Assembly (NCBI GenBank): GCA_951394045.1
Contig: OX595989.1
Span: 2,790,001 to 2,854,000, forward strand
Direction of reading: 5' to 3'
Length of the DNA: 64,000 bases
DNA from: Nitzschia sp. DOCU1
Lineage: Eukaryota; Bacillariophyta; Bacillariophyceae; Bacillariales; Bacillariaceae
The translations under genes and the position numbers were made by a program. Position 1 is the first letter of the stretch. Each line of letters opens with the position of its first letter. The notes below the pieces were generated by a model. That model was not told the origin of the DNA and ran no database searches. It worked only from the letters and a program-made list of their open reading frames with translations. Of the stretch, positions 10,287 to 18,545 are shown in pieces.

Positions 10287-11399
10287 TGTGAAAATCTCGG
10301 GAAAATCGGCCGTGATAGGAGTCGTAGTATATTTGAAAATCGACGAGATTTGCAAATTTCCTATGGACTCCTCCTACGGTCGATTTTTACACAATTTAAG
10401 TACCGGACATGAAATACCGCCTCCGTCAAGTTATGACTGCTTTATCGTAGACCGCCGGGCGCCCCATCGCCAATTCGGCCGCCCGCAGGGATTGGTGGAC
10501 AGTGGCGGCTATGCTTCAGTTAGGAGGGCGTGTGTGTGTAACTTCTAACTAAAAAAATCGGTATGTGGGTACAGGGGACCCAACGGAAGGTGAAATATTT
10601 GAGTCCCGGCCGGTTTTGTCAAAATTTGGCGCGTGCCCATACAATGTGCCCTTAACGCTTTTCCTAACCTCCTCGAGCGAGCGCCGCAAATGAACGAACT
10701 GAAGGTAGTTCAGGAACCAGCCTGTGGGCAGACGTGGTTCCTGAACAGTGTCGTAGCGGGCACGTCGCGAAAGCCGGCCACACGCACCTATATGTGCCCC
10801 GAGAATATATAACGACGGTTGAGTGTAGCAACGCTGCAACAACGATTCAGGAACCAACTGGGATTTTAGTATGGTTCCTGAACCGTGCTCCAGTCAGGTG
10901 CAGCTGGTTGTTCACAGCCACCCTCGCAGAACACTCGGCCGGTGTAACGGCACATCCCATAGATTGAACGGTGGTACCGCGATTCAGGAACCAAACTGGG
11001 TTAAAACGTGGTTCCTGACCCGCACTGACAACGGACAAAGTCACATAACGGCGGGAACTCTGACGAACTCGGCCGGTGTAACGGCACATCCCATAGATTG
11101 AACGGTGGTACCGCGATTCAGGAACCAAACTGGGTTAAAACGTGGTTCCTGATCCGCACTGACAACGGACAAAGTCACATAACGGCGGGAACTCTGACGA
11201 AGCCTGGCATGAACAGTACGATTCAGGAACCAACCTAAGTTTAAGCATGGTTCCTGATCCGCACTGTAACAGCAGGTACCCGTTCGTTGGTTCCGGAACC
11301 ACCTAACAGCGAGCAGCACGATGCTGTGTGGTGGATGGTCCTCAATTTACCATTGGAAGGACGGTGCACGGAATTGAAGTTGAAGAGGGATTGGCGACG
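10287..11399. promoter_or_regulatory. Divergent intergenic region of the 1283-aa and Ulp1 genes
   Basis: This 1.1-kb space separates two divergent element genes and must hold both promoters. A motif GAGAATATATAACG near 10801 contains a TATA-like string, but its use is unproven. The right two thirds consist of the GGTTCC inverted-repeat units described separately. Confidence 0.45.
10704..11300. repeat. Five tandemly spaced inverted repeats (TTCAGGAACC...GGTTCCTGA), period 134-137 bp
   Basis: Each unit has TTCAGGAACC on the left and GGTTCCTGA on the right, about 25 bp apart. CAGGAACC starts at 10711, 10848, 10985, 11119 and 11224, giving steps of 137, 137, 134 and 105 bp. The DNA between units is also repeated: CGCACTGACA recurs at 11021 and 11155. 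A shorter GGTTCCGGAACC palindrome ends the array near 11290. The array lies just upstream of the Ulp1 gene. Confidence 0.9.
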
Positions 11400-13571
11400 A
11401 TGACTCAGCCCAATCACTGGAGTGACAAATACAAACTGGTGGACCCTCCTGCTCTTCCCCTGCCCGAGGAAGAGCCAGAATTTTGGACGAGGGTGGATAA
11501 TGTGGAGTGGCAGCAGATGCGGACAGCCTTCAATGGACGGTGCTGGCTGAACGACGCAGTAATTAACACCATTCTGGAAGGATTGTTGGCGCCAGGCTAT
11601 CTACTGCTGCCACACTGGGTGGTTGTCAATTACAAGATTGAAGACATCCTTGGGAAATCACTTGAGGAATTGGGTGAATGGTATCGTACCGTACTGAATT
11701 ATGGGGAAAGGTACAACCAACAGATGCAAAATTTCCTTGACCGTCCCGACTTGAGGTATGTAACGGCACTGAACATTGGCAACCACCATTGGGTGGCGGT
11801 GGTGTGCAACCTTGTTTCGAAGATGGTTACAGTCTACGATTCCATGGATGGAAGGCCGGCTACAAGAGGCAGGGCACAATATATCCTGGATAACCCATAC
11901 CTAAACCAGGAGTTGTCAAAATTGGCATTGGCGGTGGCTTTCATTGAGAACATGCATGGGGTGGCAACGGTAGATGAATCAATAATCAACGAGTGGCGCA
12001 TTGGGACCCCACCGAAGGGGGTACCACAGCAGCGTAACACCTTCGACTGTGGGGTATACACTACCATCTTCCTTTTGGAAATAAGTCGCGGGAACGAGCT
12101 CGGTTGGATCGATGGGGGAGTGGTTGGCGACGCACGATACTATTTCGTCAAAGTCATACTTAGTCTGGCTAGGAAGAAAACAAATTACTTCTTGAGAAAT
12201 AATCCGGACAAAGACGAGAAGACCATTCTGAAACTATATCAATTTCCGTTCACTTCGAGATTGTACGGACGGGGACGTGTTCGGGTGGCAAGGCCCCCCT
12301 TGGAGATGGAGAAGCACAACACCAAAGCGGACAGGGTGGGTAGAGTTACAATCCTGGACAGCCCTGAGAAGCCATCTATTGATGATACGATTGCAGCAAG
12401 GACCACAAGGGCAGGCAAAAGGAAAAGGGGGGTGACGAAGCGCTCCCCGTATGCATTGCGGAGCCAGAGGTCAGAACTGGAGGTGTTGGTGTTGGATGGG
12501 GACGAGGAAGTGTTGGACGTGAACGAGGATCAGAAACTGCCTGGAATAGAGAAGGAATCTGAACCACCCCTGGAAGTAGTGGCAGATTTGGACGAGCAAA
12601 TGGAGGAGGAGGATGGTCAGAAGCCACATGGAATAGAGGAGGATAAGGGACTGGGCCGGGAAGTAGTGCCTGATGTGGAGGAGAAAATGGAGAAGGCCCA
12701 AGTGGTGGGAGACGACACCCTAGCGCATGGAAGCACGAGGGAGAAGGAACAGAGTCGTGCAATCGAAAAGGGAACAGGAAACCACGACGATGAAGATGTG
12801 GAGGTGCAGGAAGGCCACGAAGTTGGCGGAAGCGAGGGGGCCGAAGTGGCCGTCGTGATCCGACCCTGCAATCCGTCCGGGCGAAGAGCGAAAACTTTAG
12901 AGGAGTTGCCAACCGGTACTCCCCATTTGTGGTGCGTATTTTGTGGAGAGTTCTACCGAAAGCTGCCAAAGGGCCTGGCGTCCAAATATCGGTGTGACGA
13001 TCCTGGAGGGCGATTAGTGTCGTACGTGACGAATGAGCTAGCGTGCTCTAAATTGAGAGGCGAGGCAGCGTACAAGAAAATGGTGGTGCACATGTGGGCC
13101 TGTAATGTGAAACAAGCCGAGAGGGCCGGAAAGGAGCCGGTGGTAAGAGGAGAGTGGCCTCCATTCTTTCGGAAAGCCTTGGAGGGAAAGGCCTTGCCTT
13201 GGACAGAGGCAGAGAAGAACATGATTCACCCCAAGCTATCCAACATGGGGAGGGAGGGCAAGATCAAGAGCCTGCAACGAATAGAGGTTGATAAGTGTGC
13301 TCTGACTTGCCCCCACTGCAGGGTTGCGAAGGAGGTCGACCAAAATAACCTCCGCAGGAGCGAGATGGAGGGAATGTTTGCCCCCATGGGCAGCCATTTG
13401 TTCGTGATAGATTTGGATAAGACAGCTGGAACTACGCTGCGCTCGACCAATGCGTGGAGGAAAATGAGACTGCACGTAATTGGCCACGTGAGAAAAAAGT
13501 ACGAAGGCGAAGGGAAATTGCAGGGGAGTGCATTGGAAAGAGAATTACCCATGTTGTATAGACAAAGATAA
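11400..13571 (+). CDS. Ulp1/SENP-type cysteine protease (C48) with C-terminal zinc modules, 723 aa
   Basis: C48 proteases cleave SUMO-like modifiers. The ATG at 11400 is the first in a frame that reaches back to a GTG at 11328. The catalytic set is visible: His130 in NHHW, Asp147 in VYDSMD, Gln210/211 and Cys217 in NTFDCGVYT. The substrate-groove segment CWLNDAVIN lies near residue 40. Residues about 330-500 are acidic, low-complexity and probably disordered. The last 230 residues hold two Cys/His modules: CVFC followed about 50 residues later by HMWAC, which resembles a BED-type finger, and CALTCPHC. Ulp1 domains are known passengers or parts of several eukaryotic transposon groups. Here the enzyme sits among element genes, so I infer an element function rather than a host SUMO protease. 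The antisense frame at 12376-12969 is a shadow. Confidence 0.82.
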   Translation: MTQPNHWSDKYKLVDPPALPLPEEEPEFWTRVDNVEWQQMRTAFNGRCWLNDAVINTILEGLLAPGYLLLPHWVVVNYKIEDILGKSLEELGEWYRTVLNYGERYNQQMQNFLDRPDLRYVTALNIGNHHWVAVVCNLVSKMVTVYDSMDGRPATRGRAQYILDNPYLNQELSKLALAVAFIENMHGVATVDESIINEWRIGTPPKGVPQQRNTFDCGVYTTIFLLEISRGNELGWIDGGVVGDARYYFVKVILSLARKKTNYFLRNNPDKDEKTILKLYQFPFTSRLYGRGRVRVARPPLEMEKHNTKADRVGRVTILDSPEKPSIDDTIAARTTRAGKRKRGVTKRSPYALRSQRSELEVLVLDGDEEVLDVNEDQKLPGIEKESEPPLEVVADLDEQMEEEDGQKPHGIEEDKGLGREVVPDVEEKMEKAQVVGDDTLAHGSTREKEQSRAIEKGTGNHDDEDVEVQEGHEVGGSEGAEVAVVIRPCNPSGRRAKTLEELPTGTPHLWCVFCGEFYRKLPKGLASKYRCDDPGGRLVSYVTNELACSKLRGEAAYKKMVVHMWACNVKQAERAGKEPVVRGEWPPFFRKALEGKALPWTEAEKNMIHPKLSNMGREGKIKSLQRIEVDKCALTCPHCRVAKEVDQNNLRRSEMEGMFAPMGSHLFVIDLDKTAGTTLRSTNAWRKMRLHVIGHVRKKYEGEGKLQGSALERELPMLYRQR

Positions 13572-14479
13572 AATTTGCGATAATTAATGAATGGATAAGC
13601 TAGTATCTGTACCATTTGCAGAACTAAGCTGGCAACTAGTAGGGAGTAATCCGCCTTGTGGCGTGGGAGGTCCCCTTGTACTCCATGGAGTCCAAGTGAC
13701 TAAACTGACTGGATTTTAGTTCCCGAACTGCATTGTTGTCTATAGTGGCGGAGTCAGAACGACTAATCGGACTAATGATTGGTTCCCGAACTGCGTTGTT
13801 ATCATAATGGAGTGGGTCAAAAGAGTCGAAACGACTAAACTGACTTTCATTTGGTTCCCGAACTGCGTGGTTACGTTACGGGAGCCATTCGGATAGGTCG
13901 GAGATCAATTTGGACTCGAAAGAGTCGAAATGACTAAAATGACTCGTAGTTGGTTCCCGAACCGCGTTGTTATCATAATGGAGTGGGTCAAAAGAGTCGA
14001 AACGACTAAACTGACTTTCATTTGGTTCCCGAACTGCGTGGTTATGTTAGGGGAGCCATTCGGATAGGTCGGAGATCGATTTGGACTCGAAAGAGTCGAA
14101 ATGACTAAAATGACTCGTAGTTGGTTCCCGAACTGACTTGTCATGGTAAGGGAGCGATTCGGATAGGTCAGACCAAAATTTTGGTTCCTGAACTGCGTTG
14201 TTTCATTGGGTTTGAGTCCCTTAAGTCGGATCCGGTAACGCTTTTACTGGTTGAAAGATTCTTAGGCCTAATTGGGATTTAAACATGGCATTGGCTGGCG
14301 CGGCTTGCCTATGGCAATAACAACGAGGCATGGGGACAAAGGAGAGAGCAACGGCATTGGCGTAGGGGGGTGGAAGGTAAGGTAGTGTTGCAAATGAGCT
14401 GCTACGGTATTGGCACTAAACATAAAAAGGTGGAGCAAGGTCTCGACTAAATCAAACTATCCACGAAGCAGGTAACGTC
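13572..14479. repeat. 171-bp tandem repeat with GGTTCCCGAAC palindromes
   Basis: This gap is largely repetitive. ATCATAATGG recurs at 13801 and 13972 and AACTGCGTGG at 13861 and 14032, a period of 171 bp. GGTTCC sites at 13781, 13853, 13952, 14024 and 14123 alternate in steps of 72 and 99 bp, so each 171-bp unit carries two sites. A further GGTTCCTGAAC is at 14183. Short direct motifs such as GAGTCGAAACGACTAAA accompany the sites. The last 250 bp before the next gene show nothing recognisable and may be promoter. Confidence 0.88.
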
Positions 14480-15376
14480 ATGAAGGCGTTGAAAAAGGGA
14501 ACTGAGGGCGAGGAGGGGCATGCTCAACAGAAGGTAAATGCCCCGTCAGCTGTCCGTTTGGAACCAATGATGGAGGAGCTTTATGCAGGCATAGACGCAT
14601 TGGAGAAGATTGACCCGGACAGCTCCAGGGCGGTTGAACAACAATTGATGGAGGAGATCAAAGCAATTATTGCTCGGGCTCTTGATAGATTACAAAGAGG
14701 CGGAGATAGGAAAATTTGTATGGAAAGCACTGACATTGTGGTGGCGGGTAAACAAGGCAGTGACAAAATACGCGAGGAGGTTAGCAAAGAAAGGCCAACT
14801 AGCGATGACAGCGTTGGCGTAAAAGTCGATAAAGTGGAGGAGAGTGAGTGTGCCCACGTCAAGAAAAAAAGGAAGGTAAATTACGAGGAATGGGAAGCGC
14901 CCCCAGTGGAAAATGGGGAGTGTTTGGAGGCAAATGGGTTTGGAGCATTGCGTCAGTCCCTGGAGGTGGGAGTCCCCGATGATGTTGAGGAGGCTGCATT
15001 TGTAGAGTGGGACGAGGAGGAGGAGGCAAGGAGGTTGGAGTTCGAACGCCGGGGTAACAGGCTGTGCGAGCAGTGTGGTTCTGACCCATGTTGCCTTGAC
15101 AATTACTCTCGTGGCAAAGACGGGAAGGAAAGAAGGCTTGGGCATGACATGATAAGTTTGGGGGAAGGACTGAAGGATAGAGACGGGATGAGTAATTTGC
15201 AAGTACGCCATAAATTGGAAATTTTTGCCAAAAGCTTCATGCAAAATCTGGTGGACGACAGGTTTAAAGACAAACTTCCAAAGTGCGTTGAGGAAGAAAT
15301 AAAGAAAAGTTACCCGGAGAGGGGAGTGAATGTAAAGAATACCTTCAAACAAGGGTATATGTATTTCTTGGATTAG
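14480..15376 (+). CDS. Uncharacterised 298-aa protein with SV40-like NLS
   Basis: No family is recognised. The start is the ATG at 14480. A helical, charged N-terminal third precedes a strong classical nuclear signal (KKKRKV, about residue 127). A short cysteine cluster, LCEQCGSDPCC, near residue 195 could bind a metal ion. The C-terminal 60 residues look folded and the protein ends in GYMYFLD. It follows the Ulp1 gene on the same strand and converges on the PIP-box gene with a gap of only 12 bp, so the two 3' untranslated regions must overlap. I infer a nuclear role for the element, possibly DNA binding. Confidence 0.62.
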   Translation: MKALKKGTEGEEGHAQQKVNAPSAVRLEPMMEELYAGIDALEKIDPDSSRAVEQQLMEEIKAIIARALDRLQRGGDRKICMESTDIVVAGKQGSDKIREEVSKERPTSDDSVGVKVDKVEESECAHVKKKRKVNYEEWEAPPVENGECLEANGFGALRQSLEVGVPDDVEEAAFVEWDEEEEARRLEFERRGNRLCEQCGSDPCCLDNYSRGKDGKERRLGHDMISLGEGLKDRDGMSNLQVRHKLEIFAKSFMQNLVDDRFKDKLPKCVEEEIKKSYPERGVNVKNTFKQGYMYFLD

Positions 15377-15388
15377 TTTTAAAAAATC

Positions 15389-15835
15389 TTAACTTTGTGG
15401 TTCCCAGTTGAACTCGTTCTCGTCGTTGTCAGAAGTGCTAGCAACAGATGCATGGGTGGTGGTGGGATTGGTAGCAGCAGTATGTCTGCTGGTAAATTTC
15501 CTGGCCTTGGATGTGGTTGTACTTCTCTTGCGAATGTGGGGTGTTGCTGATTTGGCAATGGAAAAAAATTGGTCGAGGGAGTGCTGCTTGCCTTTCTTTA
15601 CTTCTTTCAATGCTTGACGTTTAACTTTTTTGGCTGCGCGTTCTTCAAATTGGTATGATTCGTATCGTTCCCTGGCCGTTTGCATGGGGGGTAACTTGTT
15701 CAGGTAGAGGTGGCACTGGGGGCAATGGCAATCTTTCACCTTGTGCTCGACAATAACACGAGGGTCGTAGGAAGGGTCAATGAGACGACGTGTAAACTCA
15801 ACCGGGGAGGTGGTGCTTTCAGGGGAAGATTCCAT
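15389..15835 (-). CDS. Small basic protein with PCNA-interacting (PIP-box) motif, 148 aa
   Basis: The start is the ATG at 15835; the frame continues upstream to a GTG at 15871. Residues near 40 contain a Cys-x-Cys-x2-Cys-His cluster (CHCPQCH). In the middle is KKGKQHSLDQFFSIAK. Its QHSLDQFF matches the canonical PIP box (Q-x2-L/I/M-x2-F/Y-F/Y), including the flanking basic residues typical of real PCNA ligands. The C-terminus is Ser/Thr-rich and disordered and ends acidic. PIP boxes tether proteins to the sliding clamp at replication forks, so I infer a link between the element and host DNA replication or repair. The motif is short and chance remains possible. Confidence 0.6.
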   Translation of the reverse strand: MESSPESTTSPVEFTRRLIDPSYDPRVIVEHKVKDCHCPQCHLYLNKLPPMQTARERYESYQFEERAAKKVKRQALKEVKKGKQHSLDQFFSIAKSATPHIRKRSTTTSKARKFTSRHTAATNPTTTHASVASTSDNDENEFNWEPQS

Positions 15836-15982
15836 GGTAAGAAGCAGGAAATTTGGCAACAAGAGAAACACAGTGGTTGCTGGGACGAAAATGTTGTGAT
15901 TGTGTGGCGGGGAGATTTGAGAAACCGACGCGAAGATGACCGAAATTGCTGTGGGGCAATGACAAGCGCACTCTTGTGGGCG

Positions 15983-16290
15983 AGGAAATGGATCGGATGC
16001 GTCGAAGCAACTTGGTTCCTGATCCGCATGGGTTACCGTTGTGGTCTGGTTTAATCGGTTGAGTCTGAAAGACTGACTCGACCGTGACTATAATTTGGTT
16101 CCCGAGCCGCATTGTTGTGGCAAGGAAGTGGATCGGATGCGTCGAAGCAACTTGGTTCCTGATCCGCATTGGTTACCGTTGTGGTCTGGTTTATTCTGTT
16201 GAGTCTAAACGACTGACTCGACCGTGACTATAATTTGGTTCCCGAACCGCATTGTTGTGACGAGATAGTGGATCGGATGGGTCTGCCCTA
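15983..16290. repeat. 140-bp tandem repeat with GGTTCC palindromes, about 2.2 copies
   Basis: GATCGGATGC recurs at 15991 and 16131. GGTTCC sites at 16013, 16097, 16153 and 16237 alternate in steps of 84 and 56 bp, giving a 140-bp unit with two sites. Each unit also contains GACTGACTCGACCGTGAC. Confidence 0.9.
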
Positions 16291-17137
16291 TCCCGGGGGT
16301 GACGATAATGAAATAAAGACGATGATAATTGTGAGACCTATGTTACTTCTATTAGATTGACTTCCAACAACAAGATTGACGAGAGGAAAGATTTTTGTCT
16401 TTCAAATATTTGCAACCGGTCGTTCATTTTGTGAACGACTTTCCCCGCGCGTAAATAACGCGCATATATTTATTTGTTCGAATATGTCGATTCGCCGATA
16501 GCGTCGCCTGTAACTAGGCTTCCCAAGTCTTGGCTAGCTACGACTCCTCGATACCCATGGTCTGAATTTTTTCCTTGTCCTAATTACATCTCCTCTATTA
16601 GGCGATGAATATTTACTACTTAGATTGTAGGCATGCCGTTGGCAAGGGACTCTATGGGTTAGTCGAATGTCACTATGCAATATACTACAGAGCGCGTTCA
16701 TGTGCAACGCTGCGACTCCTTGGATCGCTGCGCCGGTGCGCCGTCCGCGACGACGTCACCGTTCGTTCGTGTCCGTGTCCGTTAGCCGTCTGTACGTCGT
16801 CCGTCCGGCGGACGACTCCGTTCATCCACGACTACTAAGACTACCAGCGTGTAGGACTAATATGACTAAACTATTTATGCGTCTCTGTGGGGTATGGCAG
16901 GGTCGAATAAAGTTGGTTCCTGATCCACATTGCTTACCGTTGTGGTCTGGTTTAATCGGTCGAGTCTAACCGACTGACTCGACCGTGACTGCTTGTAGTC
17001 GACGTGAACATTGTCGATTAAATTTCGCCACTCACCCCAAGGAAAATGGCGGATTGTCGAATGTCTTTGCCTAGCGTCCGACCTACAACAAGTGACTAGT
17101 ACACAACGCTATATCCAACACATCCACTAACTTACTT
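16291..17137. other. Gene-free spacer holding a detached copy of the 140-bp repeat (16913-16994)
   Basis: From about 16913 to 16994 the sequence again matches the 140-bp unit (GGTTCCTGATCC, TTACCGTTGTGGTCTGGTTT, GACTGACTCGACCGTGAC), about 680 bp from the array. Between them are two perfect 8-bp-stem hairpins, GTCGTTCA/TGAACGAC near 16416 and GTCGTCCG/CGGACGAC at 16796-16816. I find no coding sequence; the open frames of 77-100 codons here show no family features. Confidence 0.6.
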
Positions 17138-17653
17138 CTATTCTTGTGGCTCCTCTGGTGCAAGGATCACCCGCCCGAAGGGACGCCAGAGCCTTTCCCC
17201 GACGCGATTCTGCAACCAAACGCCGTTCTCCTCCACCCTGGTGACCACTGCATTAAACACCAGGGGGCTATCCGTCGGCTCCACCTGACTTCGGAGTAAA
17301 TATCCAGAACGTTCCACGTGATCGGTCGCATAAACATGCATGCCGACCGGCACGTCTTCGGCCGCTAACCTCCTTGGGTAACCGCCAAGGTTTTCCAGGC
17401 CGGCCCTGAAGGCCCTCATGGTCCCCCGCATGCAGTTGGCAGTTCTTCTTGCCCTCGCCGCCCGCTCGGCGCCTTCCCCCACGGCGATTTCCTCTACCGC
17501 CGCCAAATCTGCCGCTACCGTCTCTTGCCAGGCCAGGAGCCTGTCGAACGCTTGGAGCAGCTCGTCGCGCTGCTCCCTCCTCCGAGCCTCGTTGACGGCC
17601 CAGTCTCCGTCGGATGTGGTTCTCCGATAGCTTCGCGGTCCTCTTCCCGACAT
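17138..17653 (-). CDS. Uncharacterised basic 171-aa protein, helical with a beta-rich C-terminus
   Basis: I do not recognise the family. The first ATG is at 17653. The frame stays open to 17863 from a TTG, so an upstream exon or longer product is possible. An Arg/Ser-rich N-terminus is followed by an Ala/Glu/Arg-rich helical region (about residues 20-85). The last 60 residues look like a small beta barrel: VVTRVEENGVWLQNRV followed by RLWRPFGRVIL resembles Tudor, KOW or SH3-like folds. The gene lies between repeat arrays in the element. Its higher GC content and the long codon-biased frame support real coding. Confidence 0.5.
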   Translation of the reverse strand: MSGRGPRSYRRTTSDGDWAVNEARRREQRDELLQAFDRLLAWQETVAADLAAVEEIAVGEGAERAARARRTANCMRGTMRAFRAGLENLGGYPRRLAAEDVPVGMHVYATDHVERSGYLLRSQVEPTDSPLVFNAVVTRVEENGVWLQNRVGERLWRPFGRVILAPEEPQE

Positions 17654-17963
17654 CTCCCGCTTTTCCGCACCAGCTGTAGTGCTGCCCGTCCTTCTTGTCC
17701 CTCCAGACAGCTGTTGTGCTGCCTCAGTGCCGGTGGCCTTCTCGCTAGCACCTTTCTTCCTGCGATGATTGTTGCTTGACAGCACCTGGCAGAGCCCTGT
17801 TCCAACAGCCGTTGTGCTGACTTTGTGTCTTGTCGTCCCTGGAGTCACAGCAGCCGTCCTCAATCGCCACTTGTCTCCTCCCTGTCCGAATTTGTTTTTT
17901 GATCAATCGGTCACACGTGGTTATTCGACTTGCCTCCGCTCCGAAGTTGGCCTGTTGTAAAGC

Positions 17964-18112
17964 GATTCAGGAACCAATGGGGAGGGTGGGTTGGATCCTG
18001 AATCGTGAAGTATGGGATTCAGGAACCAGGTTAAAAAAGGAGTTGGTTCCTGAATCGTGAAGTATGGGATTCAGGAACCAGGTTAAAAAAGGAGTTGGTT
18101 CCTGAATCGTGG
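17964..18112. repeat. Three hairpin repeats (GATTCAGGAACC...GGTTCCTGAATC), period 52 bp
   Basis: GATTCAGG starts at 17964, 18016 and 18068. Each copy pairs with GGTTCCTGAATC (GGATCCTGAATC in the first copy) about 25 bp downstream, so each can form a 12-bp-stem cruciform. Copies two and three are almost identical. This is the last member of the palindrome family and marks the right side of the proposed element, about 430 bp before the guanylate cyclase start. Confidence 0.92.
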
Positions 18113-18545
18113 GAGGAAGTGCAGAGAAAATTTGGGAGGGAGTCTTGTGGGAGGAGTCGTGAAGGGGGGAATTGGTCGATTACGTTGGGTTGCCAAGAAT
18201 CGACTTTGGCAATCGTCTCCTGGTACTTTTTGTACATACGTATATGAAGGGTACACATGCTACTGCAAATTGGGCAATTACCTGAAGCGACATTTAATCG
18301 ATGGGAGACATGAAGTGAATCAGCACCCCTAAATCTGTTATATATGCCTTCCTTCCTCACATTGAAGTTGCGCGAGTTTCCCCGCCCTTTTACCCTATTG
18401 TGCGACGCTGATGATATGTGCTGAGCTGGTGGCCAATTCCTGACTTCGACCCCATCAAGCGGGGTAGTGTTCCTATTCGCGACTTCTTGCTTTGTCGCTA
18501 GCTGCTCATAAAAAAATTTCCGATCTCAGATCACATCACAGCATC
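18113..18545. promoter_or_regulatory. Presumed promoter and 5' UTR of the guanylate cyclase gene
   Basis: Non-coding by inspection. A pyrimidine-rich tract (GCCTTCCTTCCTCAC near 18347) lies about 200 bp before the ATG. No TATA element or known site can be assigned. Confidence 0.35.

Larger units (their letters stand above)
2640..18112. mobile_element. Candidate large tyrosine-recombinase mobile element (boundaries unresolved)
   Basis: This region differs from the rest of the window. It encodes a tyrosine recombinase, a Ulp1-type protease and four proteins of unknown family, none of them recognisable housekeeping genes, separated by several tandem-repeat arrays. The GGTTCC palindrome family links the part from 10.7 to 18.1 kb. 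The recombinase and the 182-bp array mark the left part. Tyrosine-recombinase elements often lack terminal inverted repeats and target duplications, which fits my failure to find ends. The limits given are only the last sequence before the recombinase and the last palindromic repeat. The region could also be two adjacent or nested elements. Confidence 0.45.

Noticed and set aside
12376..12969. Open frame of 197 codons antisense to the Ulp1 gene
   Set aside because: Pro/Leu-rich complement of the acidic linker; the sense frame has the catalytic motifs.
13572..14479. Centromere-like satellite for the 171-bp repeats
   Set aside because: Only about two copies, between genes; the similarity in length to known satellites is coincidental.
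16605..16969. Two overlapping open frames in the repeat spacer
   Set aside because: Short, Arg/Cys/Val-rich, hairpin-containing DNA, with no family feature or supporting context.
10704..18112. CRISPR-like array of palindromic repeats
   Set aside because: Repeat and spacer lengths differ between arrays, the spacers are themselves repeated, and no cas-like gene is present; the host is a eukaryote.
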